Assembly: GCF_003052515.2 (NCBI RefSeq)
Contig: NZ_QARE02000013.1
Location: forward strand, 62,001 to 126,000
DNA: 64,000 nt
Reading direction: 5' to 3'
Source of the DNA: Pseudomonas sp. RIT409
Lineage (GTDB): Bacteria; Pseudomonadota; Gammaproteobacteria; Pseudomonadales; Pseudomonadaceae
Position 1 is the stretch's first letter, and each line of letters opens with the position of its first letter. Below, in pieces: positions 44,982-54,279 of this stretch. The notes beneath the pieces are model-generated. The model was not told the DNA's origin. It was given only the letters and a program-made list of their open reading frames with translations, and did no database searches. A program made the translations under genes and the position numbers.

Positions 44982-45260
44982 TCAACGCCCTGCGCGGGAT
45001 TCGCGAATATAAAAGCGCGCCTTTTCGGCTTTTTCGGTGCAGCCTTCGAACGCTTCGAACTGTTGCTGGGTCTTGGCGCCTGTCATCAGCGACAGCGCCT
45101 TGGAATAACTGACCGTCCCCGCAAACCCTTCCGCCTTGGCCAGGTCCAGTTCATGCCAGGCAGCGTCCAGATTGGTCGCGCAACTGTCGCGGTAAGCGGT
45201 TTTACCGGCACAGCCTGCAAGAGCGAGGGCGATCAAGGGCAGACAAATCCAGGCTTTCAT
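44982..45260 (-). CDS. Small lipoprotein
   Basis: This 92-residue precursor has a signal sequence ending in lipobox LAGC (Cys17). The mature part is charged, helical and contains two additional Cys that could form a disulfide (C27 and C74 by counting). It is alone between the MoxR and tautomerase genes; GGTAAT-type spacing gives a weak ribosome binding site. I do not recognise a named family. Confidence 0.78.
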   Translation of the reverse strand: MKAWICLPLIALALAGCAGKTAYRDSCATNLDAAWHELDLAKAEGFAGTVSYSKALSLMTGAKTQQQFEAFEGCTEKAEKARFYIRESRAGR

Positions 45261-45373
45261 CGGGTATTACCTCAGAGGTGGAAATCGATAATGCGGGTTG
45301 GACGGTATGGCGATGTAAAAGTGCCATAACTGTCCACCCCTGCCTAACGATTTTCAGACCCGCCCCGATCGCC

Positions 45374-45757
45374 TCAGGCGTATTGCATCTGGCCATTGCC
45401 GAAAGACCAGTTCTCCCGCTTGGTCTCGACCAGATTGATGAATACATCCTCTCGTCGCACCCCCGTTCGCTCATGAATGCCTTGGGCGACAGCCTCGTAG
45501 AAGGCTTTCTTGACCTCCGTGGTCCGGCCCTCGTTCCACGTCACCTGAATGAAGACGATGCCTGGGGTGTAGGTCACTCCCAGATACCCGGCTTCGGGAT
45601 AGATAAGCTCATCGGCGGGGTGCCGCTGGATAATCTGAAATTTATCGTGCTCAGGCACGTTGGCGGTGCTGCGCATGGCGTCATAGATCACTTCGCTGAT
45701 ACTCGCCAGGGTATCCGGCGATGTGCGGTCTGAAACGTCTATTCGTACGAGAGGCAT
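45374..45757 (-). CDS. Tautomerase-superfamily protein
   Basis: This 127-residue protein of the 4-oxalocrotonate tautomerase/MIF superfamily has the catalytic Pro directly after Met (MPLVRIDV). The tail FINLVETKRENWSFGNG fits the Tautomerase_2-type (about 125-residue) subgroup. It is divergent from the LysR gene at 45880, its likely regulator. The substrate is unknown. Confidence 0.88.
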   Translation of the reverse strand: MPLVRIDVSDRTSPDTLASISEVIYDAMRSTANVPEHDKFQIIQRHPADELIYPEAGYLGVTYTPGIVFIQVTWNEGRTTEVKKAFYEAVAQGIHERTGVRREDVFINLVETKRENWSFGNGQMQYA

Positions 45758-45879
45758 GAGGCTCTCCTTCTGTGGAGGATAGGCGACAGCGGCTGGTTGC
45801 CAGCGTCAGGCATCCACCCTAAGCTCACGAGCAAAGCGCATCAAGCGCATAATTCTCACTGTCTTCATGAGAGTTACGC

Positions 45880-46776
45880 ATGCTATTTGCAGACCTCAAA
45901 GCGTTTGTCGCGGTCGTCGAATGCGCGTCGCTGACCTATGCCGCTCAACGCCTGAACCTCACGCAGTCGGCGGTTTCCCGTCGGATTCAGCATCTGGAAC
46001 AGACGCTGGGCGTCGAATTGTTCGACCGCTCGACACGCCCACCCCGGCCCTCGGCGATCGGTCGACGGCTTTACCAAGGCGCCGTCGCGCTGCTCCACGA
46101 CGCCAACCAGTTACTGGCGATTCCCCGCGAAGAAAGCGCCCCTTCCGGGTCGTTTCGCGTTGGCCTGCCGCAGGTCATTTCCGACATCGCGGCATTCGAC
46201 CTCGTGTCGCGGATGAAAGCCGCGTTTCCCGGCCTGGAGCTGCAGGTCATCACCGACTGGAGCTTTTTGTTGGAGAAGCGCCTCGCCCAAGGCGAGTTCG
46301 ACGCCGCCGCGCTGATGCGCCCATCGCCCAGCCGCCTGCCCGGCGGATTCGCTGGCGAGAAGCTGGGGAGCTTTGAGGTGCTGGTGGTGCAAAGCCGCCG
46401 CCAACCGCTGTCTGAACCCTCGACCTGCCTGGCGCGCCTCGCCGAACGGGAATGGGTGCTCAATCCTGCAGGCTGCGGCTACCGCGATGCGTTGGTGGCG
46501 GCCATCGAGGCCAAGGGCAAGCGGTTGAGGTTGGGTATCGACACCCACGGCACGGCCATTCAGATGCGCATGGTCGCCTCGGGCCTCGGCCTGGGCCTGA
46601 TTCCGCGGCACTTCATGGACGACAGCCCGCTGGCCCAAGCGTTGTCGGTGGTCGAGGTCAGTGACTTTTCGTTGAGAATGGATATCTGGCAGGTGATTTC
46701 CGGACAGCCAGGCAACCTGCGCCAAGCCTGTGATCTGCTGGCGCAGGCCGTTCGCGAGGGGCTGGAGCGCGGGTGA
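45880..46776 (+). CDS. LysR-family transcriptional regulator
   Basis: This is a 298-residue regulator. The N-terminal HTH (FVAVVECASLTYAAQRLNLTQSAVSRRIQHLE) is followed by a two-lobed effector domain. It is divergent from the tautomerase gene with a 122-bp spacer, the usual LysR-target arrangement. The effector is not predictable. GAGAG-like sequence precedes ATG 45880. Confidence 0.91.
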   Translation: MLFADLKAFVAVVECASLTYAAQRLNLTQSAVSRRIQHLEQTLGVELFDRSTRPPRPSAIGRRLYQGAVALLHDANQLLAIPREESAPSGSFRVGLPQVISDIAAFDLVSRMKAAFPGLELQVITDWSFLLEKRLAQGEFDAAALMRPSPSRLPGGFAGEKLGSFEVLVVQSRRQPLSEPSTCLARLAEREWVLNPAGCGYRDALVAAIEAKGKRLRLGIDTHGTAIQMRMVASGLGLGLIPRHFMDDSPLAQALSVVEVSDFSLRMDIWQVISGQPGNLRQACDLLAQAVREGLERG

Positions 46777-46849
46777 AATTTGTCGCCATTGGAGATGAAT
46801 CGCGGCCGTCTTGAGCGTAGGGTAGAAGCCCTGCAAGGGGGAGTTGCGC

Positions 46850-47902
46850 ATGAAAAAAAGAATCGCGCTGGTCTTGGGGTCCGGGGGCGCACGGGGCTAC
46901 GCGCACATTGGAGTCATCGAGGAATTGGAGCGGCGTGGCTATGACATTGCCTGTATCGCCGGTTGCTCGATGGGCGCGGTGATTGGCGGGATCTACGCCG
47001 CGGGCAAGCTGCCGCAATACCGCACCTGGATCGAGAGCCTCGATTATCTGGACGTCCTGCGCCTGGTGGATGTCAGTTTCCGGCTTGGCGCCATTCGCGG
47101 AGAAAAGGTATTCGGGCATATACGCGAGATCGTCGGCGACATAAACATCGAAGACTTGCGCATTCCCTACACGGCCGTCGCCACCGACCTGACCAATCAG
47201 CAGGAAATCTGGTTTCAAGAGGGCAATCTGCATGCCGCGATGCGCGCCTCGGCGGCCATTCCAAGCCTGTTCACCCCGGTGGTCCAGGGCAATCGCACCC
47301 TGGTGGATGGCGGCCTCCTCAACCCTTTGCCGATCGTGCCGGTGGTGTCCAGCCATTGCGACCTGATCGTCGCGGTGAACCTCAACTCGACCAACCAGAA
47401 GCAGTATCAGTTACCGGTCATCGAACGCCCTCCGGCAGTGAAAAAGCGCTTCGACAGCCTGATCAGCTCCATCGGTTCGCACCTGCCGTTCCGTCGCAAG
47501 CTGGAAGTGGCACAGGGCGACGTGTTGCGTCTGGAACAGGACAGCCTGAAGGCCGCCGCGGCCAGCCTGCCCGACCCGTGGCTGCAAGCCGAATCCCCCG
47601 ATCCGCAGGGCCAGCAACCGGCTGCGGCCCCGACCCAGGCCGGCGCACCGAAATCTGCCAGCGGCGCGGTGATCATCGATAACGTCGGCCCCGCCTCGCT
47701 GCTGGACTTGATCAACCAGAGCTTCGAAGTGATGCAGACGTCGCTGGCGCAATACAAGATCGCCGGCTACCCACCCGACATCCTGATCAACGTGCCCAAA
47801 CGGGTGTGCCGGTTCTTCGAATTCTACAAAGCGCCCGAGTTGATCGCCCTGGGCCGCGAGATCGCCCGGGATACGCTGGATCGGTACGAGCGTGAACCTT
47901 GA
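46850..47902 (+). CDS. Patatin-like phospholipase (RssA-like)
   Basis: This 350-residue protein has the patatin catalytic dyad: the oxyanion loop GSGGARGYAHIG, Ser40 in GCSMG, and Asp153 in VDGGLLNPLP. A Pro/Ala-rich insertion (~240-270) precedes a C-terminal helical segment. ATG 46850 follows GGGGGAG at good spacing. The bacterial RssA/YlbK group is cytoplasmic and of unclear substrate. It lies at the boundary of the kdp block. Confidence 0.9.
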   Translation: MKKRIALVLGSGGARGYAHIGVIEELERRGYDIACIAGCSMGAVIGGIYAAGKLPQYRTWIESLDYLDVLRLVDVSFRLGAIRGEKVFGHIREIVGDINIEDLRIPYTAVATDLTNQQEIWFQEGNLHAAMRASAAIPSLFTPVVQGNRTLVDGGLLNPLPIVPVVSSHCDLIVAVNLNSTNQKQYQLPVIERPPAVKKRFDSLISSIGSHLPFRRKLEVAQGDVLRLEQDSLKAAAASLPDPWLQAESPDPQGQQPAAAPTQAGAPKSASGAVIIDNVGPASLLDLINQSFEVMQTSLAQYKIAGYPPDILINVPKRVCRFFEFYKAPELIALGREIARDTLDRYEREP

Positions 47903-47944
47903 GGCCAGCGTTCATCGGTCGATGTGCCACCAGGCGGCGTCTGT

Positions 47945-48634
47945 TCAGGGCGCCACCAGCCGATAGCCCACACCGGCCTCAGTCAATATGAAACGGGGCG
48001 CAGCCGGGTCATCGGCCAGTTTCTGTCGCAAATGCCCGACGACGATCCGCAGGTAATGGGTGTCCTCGACATGGGTCGGGCCCCAGATCTCCTTGAGCAA
48101 TTGCTGCTGCGTGATGACGCGGCCGGGGTGGCGCGCCAGCTGCGCCAGCACGGCGTACTCTTTTTTGGTCAGGGCGACCTCCATGCCGTCCAGCAACACA
48201 CGCCTGTAAGCCAGGTCCACCGTGAGCGGGCCGATGACCAGTGCCGACTCGGTCTGCTCCGCGTCGGGCACTTGGCGTAACAGCGCGCGGATCCTCGCCA
48301 GGAACTCCTGAATGCCGAAGGGCTTGGTCACGTAATCGTTGGCCCCCGCATCCAGGGCACGCACCTTTTCGCCTTCGCTGGCGCGCACCGACAACACCAG
48401 CACCGGCACCGTCGACCATTCGCGGAGCTGGCTCAAGACCTCCTGGCCATCGATGTCCGGCAGGCCAAGGTCGAGCACCACCAAATCGGGTTTGTTCAGC
48501 GCGGCCTGGCTCAGGCCTTCAGTGCCGGTTCCGGCTTCCAATACTTTGTAGCCTTGTGATGCGAGGCTGATTCGCAGGAATTTGCGGATCTGCGGTTCAT
48601 CGTCGATCACCAGAAGGGTTGCGGTCTGGCTCAT
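47945..48634 (-). CDS. kdpE: Two-component response regulator KdpE
   Basis: This is a 229-residue OmpR-type regulator. The receiver domain has acidic residues IDDE, Asp55 in LVVLDLGLPD and Lys in VTKPF. The winged helix C-terminal half has HPGRVITQQQLLKEIWG and HYLRIVVGHLRQKL. It is phosphorylated by KdpD and activates kdpFABC when K+ is limiting. ATG 48634 was chosen over an open upstream extension. It sits 109 bp downstream of kdpD. Confidence 0.96.
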   Translation of the reverse strand: MSQTATLLVIDDEPQIRKFLRISLASQGYKVLEAGTGTEGLSQAALNKPDLVVLDLGLPDIDGQEVLSQLREWSTVPVLVLSVRASEGEKVRALDAGANDYVTKPFGIQEFLARIRALLRQVPDAEQTESALVIGPLTVDLAYRRVLLDGMEVALTKKEYAVLAQLARHPGRVITQQQLLKEIWGPTHVEDTHYLRIVVGHLRQKLADDPAAPRFILTEAGVGYRLVAP

Positions 48635-48743
48635 GGAAATCCTGTTCTTGAAAACCGAGGCTCGCGCAGCCGCACGGCCTGTTGGCAAAACGTGCGCTTA
48701 CGCAGGGGGCCAATTTGAAAAGCCAGCCTACCGCAAAGCAGGC

Positions 48744-51401
48744 TCACAGCGCTTGCTCCGATTCAGCCTGGGGCTGGGCCTGCAGAGGCAGGTGCAGGGC
48801 GATGCAGGTACCGCGCCCGTCGATGCCCTCTCCCACGCTGATCCGGCCACCGTGGGCGCCGACCATGCCCTGACAGATGGCCAAGCCCAGACCGGTGCCT
48901 TGCCCGCCACGGTCGCCCCGTGCCGCGGTGTAGAACATGTCGAAGATCTTCGCGCGCTCAGCCTCCGGAATGCCGGGGCCTTCATCGCTGACCGCAAACA
49001 CCAGTTCCTCCGCGGCCAACCGAACGTCCACCTGCAACCGCCCGTGTTGCGGCGAAAACCGCGCGGCGTTTTCCACCACGTTGATCAACGCCTGTTCGAT
49101 CAGCGCAGCGTGGACATAAAGCAGCGGCAACTCCGCAGGCAAGTCCGTGCTGACCCGCAAGGGCGCCAGCACCGCCCGCAGCCGTGTGAGCGCACTGCCG
49201 ACGATGTCCCCCGGTGAAACCCAGTCACGCGCCAGTTTCAGCGCACCGTGCCCCAGACGCGTCATGTCCAAGAGGTTCTGGATATAACGGTCCAGCCGCT
49301 CGGCCTCATCGCGGGTCCCCTCCAACAGTTCGCGCCGATCCCCCTGCGGGATGGCCTCGCCCAATGCCAGCAGGCTGTCGATGCTGCCGCGCATGGCCGT
49401 CAACGGCGTGCGCAGGTCGTGGGACACCGAGGCCAGCAGCGCGCTGCGCAATTGTTCGGTTTCGCCATGCAAGCGCGCCGCCTCCAGGTCTTCAGCCAGG
49501 CGAGCGCGGGCCAGTGCCTGGCCCAACGGCTGGCTGAGGGCGATCAGCAGGCGTCGGCGCTGGGCGGTGAAGTCTTCCCCTTGACGCGGCCTGATGCCGA
49601 GCAGTGCCAAGGGCGCGTCGTCGACCCACAACGGCAGCCACCACCAGCTCCCGGACGGCAGGGTACCGGTGCCTTTACCCGCTGGTTGTCCGTGCTGCCA
49701 GGCCCAATCGGCGGCGGCCCGTTCAAACTCGGCAAACTCCAGCGGCCCGCCCGTTTCGACGGTCCAGCCCTGCGCGGCGTCATGATCGAGAATGCACACC
49801 TGCAACTCGCTCCACCCAGCCAAATGATGTTCGGCGGCGCTGAGCACGGCTTGCCGGTCCGTCGCAGCGGTCAGGCGTTTCGACAGGTCGAGCAACTCGC
49901 TGGTCTCCTCTTGCGTATCACGCAACGCCTGCAACTGCCGACGCTGGCGGGCCGCGAGGTTACCCGTCAATGCCGCCATCATGAGGAAGAACAACAGCGT
50001 CAGCACGTCCTCTTCGCGCTGAATGCTGAATGAGAAATTAGGCGGGATGAACAGAAAGTCGTACGCCAGGAATGAAAGCACCGAGCAGACCATCGCCGGC
50101 CCCACACTGCTGCGCACGGCCACCAGCAGGACTGCAGCCAGAAACACCAATGAGATGTTGGGCAATGCCAGCACGCTGGACACCGCCCATGCCAACGCAC
50201 TGGCCCCGACCGTTGCCAACACCGCCAGCAGGTAATCGAACCAGCGCAACGAGCGCGGGGTGATAGAGCGCGGTTGATCGGGCCGAGCTTCACTGTCGAG
50301 CACGTTGATCTCTAGCCCATGAGCGTTGCGCAACAGACGCGCGGCCAGCCCCCCACCGAACACACGACGGCGCAGCAGCGGCCGAGACTGCCCCACCAAC
50401 ACCAGGCTGGCCCGGCGCTCAGCGGCATGCTGGATCAACGTCCTGGCCACTTCCGGCGCCCGCAGCACCACGACTTCGCCCCCCAACCGCTCGGCAAGTT
50501 GCTGGGCGTTCTGCAAGCGACTACGGGCGAGTTCATCGAAGAATCGGCCGTTATCGACGTGCACCAGGCTCCAGGGCAAATGCCGGCGCTGCGCGACACG
50601 GCTGGCGTGGCGCACCAGCCGCTCGGCCTGCGCATCCCCGTCCACGCCCACCAACAGGCGCCCGCGCACTGCCGGGGCGGCTTGACCCAGTTGACGGTAA
50701 CCCAGTGCCAAATCGTTATCGACCTGCGCGGCCGCCGTCTGCATGGCCAATTCACGCAATGCGGTCAGGTTGGTCTGGGTAAAGAAGGCGTCGATGGCGG
50801 CCCTCGCCTGTTCGGGCACATAGACCTTGCCGTCGCGCAGGCGCTCCAGCAGTTCGCGGGGCGGCAGGTCGATCAGCACCAGCTCGTAGGCTTCTTGCAG
50901 CACCCAGTCCGGCAGGGTTTCCCGCACTTGCACACCTGTGATGCCACGCACCTGGTCATTGAGGCTTTCCAGGTGCTGTACGTTGACGGTGGTGTAGACG
51001 TCGATGCCTGCCGACAGCAGTTCCTGAATGTCCTGCCAGCGCTTGGCGTGGCGACTGCCCGGCGCGTTGCTGTGGGCCAACTCGTCCACCAGCGCCAGCT
51101 TGGGCCTGGCCGCAAGCAGGCCGTCAAGGTCCATTTCTTCCAACATGACGCCATGGTATTCGCAGCGCAGCATGGGCAGCTGTGGCAAGCCGACGAGCAA
51201 GGCCTCGGTCTCTGCGCGACCGTGGGTTTCCACCACGCCCACCAGAAGTGAAACGCCCTGGCGCAGTTGCGCGTGAGCGGCCTGGAGCATGGCGAACGTC
51301 TTGCCGACCCCCGGCGCAGCGCCAAGAAAGACTTTCAGACGGCCACGGTCGTCGCGGGGAAGAGAGGCCAGCAAGGCATCGGCGCGGGTGTCTGAATTCA
51401 C
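48744..51401 (-). CDS. kdpD: Osmosensitive K+ channel histidine kinase KdpD
   Basis: This 885-residue sensor kinase has the full KdpD order: the N-terminal KdpD domain with Walker A GAAPGVGKT (27-35), a USP-like domain, four membrane helices (~395-490), a GAF-like region, HisKA with His661 (SHDLRTPLTA) and the HATPase domain (DEGPGIPEAE, GTGLGLAI). It senses K+ limitation and turgor-related signals and controls KdpE. A 157-bp REPIN-containing gap separates it from kdpC. Confidence 0.97.
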   Translation of the reverse strand: MNSDTRADALLASLPRDDRGRLKVFLGAAPGVGKTFAMLQAAHAQLRQGVSLLVGVVETHGRAETEALLVGLPQLPMLRCEYHGVMLEEMDLDGLLAARPKLALVDELAHSNAPGSRHAKRWQDIQELLSAGIDVYTTVNVQHLESLNDQVRGITGVQVRETLPDWVLQEAYELVLIDLPPRELLERLRDGKVYVPEQARAAIDAFFTQTNLTALRELAMQTAAAQVDNDLALGYRQLGQAAPAVRGRLLVGVDGDAQAERLVRHASRVAQRRHLPWSLVHVDNGRFFDELARSRLQNAQQLAERLGGEVVVLRAPEVARTLIQHAAERRASLVLVGQSRPLLRRRVFGGGLAARLLRNAHGLEINVLDSEARPDQPRSITPRSLRWFDYLLAVLATVGASALAWAVSSVLALPNISLVFLAAVLLVAVRSSVGPAMVCSVLSFLAYDFLFIPPNFSFSIQREEDVLTLLFFLMMAALTGNLAARQRRQLQALRDTQEETSELLDLSKRLTAATDRQAVLSAAEHHLAGWSELQVCILDHDAAQGWTVETGGPLEFAEFERAAADWAWQHGQPAGKGTGTLPSGSWWWLPLWVDDAPLALLGIRPRQGEDFTAQRRRLLIALSQPLGQALARARLAEDLEAARLHGETEQLRSALLASVSHDLRTPLTAMRGSIDSLLALGEAIPQGDRRELLEGTRDEAERLDRYIQNLLDMTRLGHGALKLARDWVSPGDIVGSALTRLRAVLAPLRVSTDLPAELPLLYVHAALIEQALINVVENAARFSPQHGRLQVDVRLAAEELVFAVSDEGPGIPEAERAKIFDMFYTAARGDRGGQGTGLGLAICQGMVGAHGGRISVGEGIDGRGTCIALHLPLQAQPQAESEQAL

Positions 51402-51460
51402 AAAGATCCCCTAAAAAAATGGCTCATCCAATGCATCAATGACAGGTGATCACAACCGTT

Positions 51461-51550
51461 GTAAGAGTGCGCTTGCCCGCGATAGCCATCTGTTTAACCC
51501 CCGTTTTTGCCTGACCCGACGCTATCGCGGGCAAGCGCGCTCCTACAGGT
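51461..51550. repeat. REPIN (inverted pair of REP sequences) between kdpC and kdpD
   Basis: GCGCTTGCCCGCGATAGC (51469-51486) and its exact reverse complement (51521-51538) form an 18-bp perfect inverted repeat with flanking GTAAGAG and CTCCTACAGG ends, typical of Pseudomonas REPINs. The loop is 34 bp. Confidence 0.9.
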
Positions 51551-51558
51551 TTAGGCTG

Positions 51559-52119
51559 TCATTCTGCCTGGGGCCGCAACGCACTCAAACCTTGGTTCAA
51601 CGCCAGCACATTGACTACCGGCGGGCCGATCAGCGGGCTGTAGGTGTTTTCCACCACCAGTTTCTGCACGGTTGCCGGTGGCAGATGCCGGGCGCTGGCG
51701 ACACGGCTCACTTGGTAATCAGCCGCCGCAGGCGAAAGATGAGGGTCCAGGCCGCTGCCTGATGTCGTCAGCAGGTTCAGCGGCACCGGCCCCTGCCCTT
51801 CGACCCGCTCTTTGGCCGCATCGTCGCCGATGCGCGTCGCCAGTGCCGGGTTACTCGGCGCCAGGTTGCTCGCGCCGCTGGCCACCGTCGCGAACGCCCC
51901 CGCCGAGGGGCGTGGGTGAAACCATTCTTCGCCCGTAAAATTCTGCGCAATCAATTCCGACCCCCGGACCTTTTCCTGATCGTCATACACCAGACTGCCG
52001 TTGGCCTGTCCCGGAAACACCGCCTGCGCGACGCCTGTCACCACCAGCGGATAAACCCCGCCGGTGATCAAGGTCATCAACACAATCAGGCTGACGGCGG
52101 GACGCACTATAGTCGACAT
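51559..52119 (-). CDS. kdpC: Potassium-transporting ATPase subunit KdpC
   Basis: This 186-residue periplasm-facing subunit with one N-terminal membrane helix (IVRPAVSLIVLMTLITGGVYPLVVTG) stabilises the KdpFABC complex. GSELIAQNF and VARARHLP-like SRVASARHLP match the family. ATG 52119 has GAGGA at 7-base spacing; 52122 is possible. It is 74 bp downstream of kdpB. Confidence 0.95.
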   Translation of the reverse strand: MSTIVRPAVSLIVLMTLITGGVYPLVVTGVAQAVFPGQANGSLVYDDQEKVRGSELIAQNFTGEEWFHPRPSAGAFATVASGASNLAPSNPALATRIGDDAAKERVEGQGPVPLNLLTTSGSGLDPHLSPAAADYQVSRVASARHLPPATVQKLVVENTYSPLIGPPVVNVLALNQGLSALRPQAE

Positions 52120-52193
52120 CATTCATTCCTCAATTCATTTCAGTGGCGGCGGACGGTCACCGCCCGCCGCACTCACGACACCGCGACACGCGG

Positions 52194-54269
52194 CTAAACC
52201 AGGTGCAGGGCGGTCAACAACAGGTCGATGACCTTGATCCCGAGAAACGGCACGACAATCCCGCCCAGCCCGTAAATCAGCAGGTTGCGGCGCAGCAGGT
52301 GCGCGGCACTCGCCGCCTGTACCCGCACACCCCGCAGTGCCAGTGGAATCAGCACCACGATGATCAAGGCGTTGAAGACAATGGCCGAGAGGATCGCGCT
52401 CTGCGGACTGGCCAGGCGCATGATGTTGAGCACACCCAATTGCGGGTAGATGGCCGCAAACAACGCAGGCAGGATCGCGAAGTATTTGGCCACGTCGTTG
52501 GCGATCGAAAAGGTGGTCAGCGCGCCACGGGTCACCAGCAACTCCTTGCCGATCTGGACGACGTCCAGCAGCTTGGTCGGGTCGCTGTCCAGGTCGACCA
52601 TGTTGGCCGCCTCCCGCGCCGCCTGCGTGCCATCGTTCATCGCCATGCCCACGTCCGCCTGGGCCAGGGCCGGCGCATCGTTGGCGCCGTCTCCGCACAT
52701 CGCGACCAGACGGCCATCGTTCTGCTCTTGACGAATGCGCTCCAGTTTCTTTTCCGGCGTGGCTTCGGCCAGCACGTCATCGACACCCGCTTCGGCGGCA
52801 ATGGCAGCAGCGGTCAGGGGGTTATCCCCGGTGACCATCACCGTACGGATGCCCAATTTGCGCAACTCGTCGAAGCGCTCGCGGATGCCCGGCTTGACCA
52901 CGTCCTTGAGGTGAATCACGCCCAGCAAGGTCTGATCGACCGACACCAGCAGTGGCGTACCACCGGTTTTGGCGATTTTGTCGATTTCGCGGGCCAGGGG
53001 CGCCGGCAGCTCCGAACGGTCACGACCGATGAAGGCCAGCAGGGAATCGACCGCCCCTTTGCGGTACACCCGGCCCTGATAGTCCACGCCGGACAACCGC
53101 GTCTCGGCGCTGAAAGGCACTGCCGTCAATTGATCTGGCGCGGGCTCGCTCATGGGATGCAGCGCGCGCAGGTACTCAACGATGGATTTGCCTTCGGCGG
53201 TGTCATCCGCCAGCGACGCCAGCAGCGTTCCCTCGCTCAGCTCCTTGCCACTGACACCCGGCGCTGCATACACCGCGGCACAACGACGGTTGCCGAAGGT
53301 GATGGTGCCGGTCTTGTCCAGCAGCAGCACATGCACGTCGCCGGCGGCCTCCACGGCACGGCCGGACTTGGCGATGACGTTCAGGCGGACCAGACGGTCC
53401 ATCCCGGCAATGCCAATCGCCGACAACAGGCCGCCGATGGTGGTCGGGATCAGCGTGACCAGCAACGCCACCAGAAACACCAGTGGCAGGTTGCCCACCG
53501 CGAAATGAGCGAACGGCTGAAGCGTCACCACTACCAGCAGAAAAATCAGGGTCAAACCGATCAGGAGGATATCCAAGGCCACTTCGTTGGGGGTTTTCTG
53601 ACGCTTGGCGCCTTCCACCAACGCAATCATGCGGTCGAGGGTCGATTCGCCGGGGTTGCTGCTGATGCGCACCAGCAACCAGTCCGAGACCAGCCGAGTG
53701 TTGCCGGTCACCGCCGAGCGATCGCCGCCAGATTCACGAATCACGGGAGCGGATTCACCGGTGATCGCCGCTTCGTTGACCGCGGCGATGCCAGCGATCA
53801 CCTCACCGTCGCCGGGAATCAGCTCGCCCGACTCGACCCGCACCACGTCGCCCTTGCGCAATGTGCTGGCATTGACCGTGATAAAGGCCCCGGTGGCCCC
53901 CTGCAAACGAGCTTTGAGGCCTTCGGTTCCGGCTTTCAGGCTGTCGGCCCGGGCCTTGCCGCGTCCCTCCGCCAAGGCTTCGGCGAAGTTGGCGAACAAC
54001 ACGGTGAACCACAACCACAGCGCAATCTGCACCGCCACGAACGTCGGCACGGCAGGGTTGGGAATCAGGCAGAGCAGCGTGGTCAGAATCGCCGTCAGCT
54101 CCACCACCAGCATCACAGGTGCCCGCTGCAACTGACGGGGGTCGAGTTTGACGAACGCCTGGACCAACGCCGGCCGCCACAGCTCGGCGAAACCAGTCTT
54201 TACCGAGTCGGCCGCCGGTTCAGGGTGTTTCGGTGCAGCAGCGTTTGGGACAGTAGCACGCATATTCAT
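52194..54269 (-). CDS. kdpB: Potassium-transporting ATPase ATP-binding subunit KdpB
   Basis: This 691-residue P-type ATPase has phosphorylated Asp318 in DKTGTIT, the TGES actuator loop, and the GDGANDAPALAQAD hinge. It drives K+ uptake with KdpA. It starts 10 bp after the kdpA stop, and the next gene is kdpC. Confidence 0.97.
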   Translation of the reverse strand: MNMRATVPNAAAPKHPEPAADSVKTGFAELWRPALVQAFVKLDPRQLQRAPVMLVVELTAILTTLLCLIPNPAVPTFVAVQIALWLWFTVLFANFAEALAEGRGKARADSLKAGTEGLKARLQGATGAFITVNASTLRKGDVVRVESGELIPGDGEVIAGIAAVNEAAITGESAPVIRESGGDRSAVTGNTRLVSDWLLVRISSNPGESTLDRMIALVEGAKRQKTPNEVALDILLIGLTLIFLLVVVTLQPFAHFAVGNLPLVFLVALLVTLIPTTIGGLLSAIGIAGMDRLVRLNVIAKSGRAVEAAGDVHVLLLDKTGTITFGNRRCAAVYAAPGVSGKELSEGTLLASLADDTAEGKSIVEYLRALHPMSEPAPDQLTAVPFSAETRLSGVDYQGRVYRKGAVDSLLAFIGRDRSELPAPLAREIDKIAKTGGTPLLVSVDQTLLGVIHLKDVVKPGIRERFDELRKLGIRTVMVTGDNPLTAAAIAAEAGVDDVLAEATPEKKLERIRQEQNDGRLVAMCGDGANDAPALAQADVGMAMNDGTQAAREAANMVDLDSDPTKLLDVVQIGKELLVTRGALTTFSIANDVAKYFAILPALFAAIYPQLGVLNIMRLASPQSAILSAIVFNALIIVVLIPLALRGVRVQAASAAHLLRRNLLIYGLGGIVVPFLGIKVIDLLLTALHLV

Positions 54270-54279
54270 GATTCGATCC

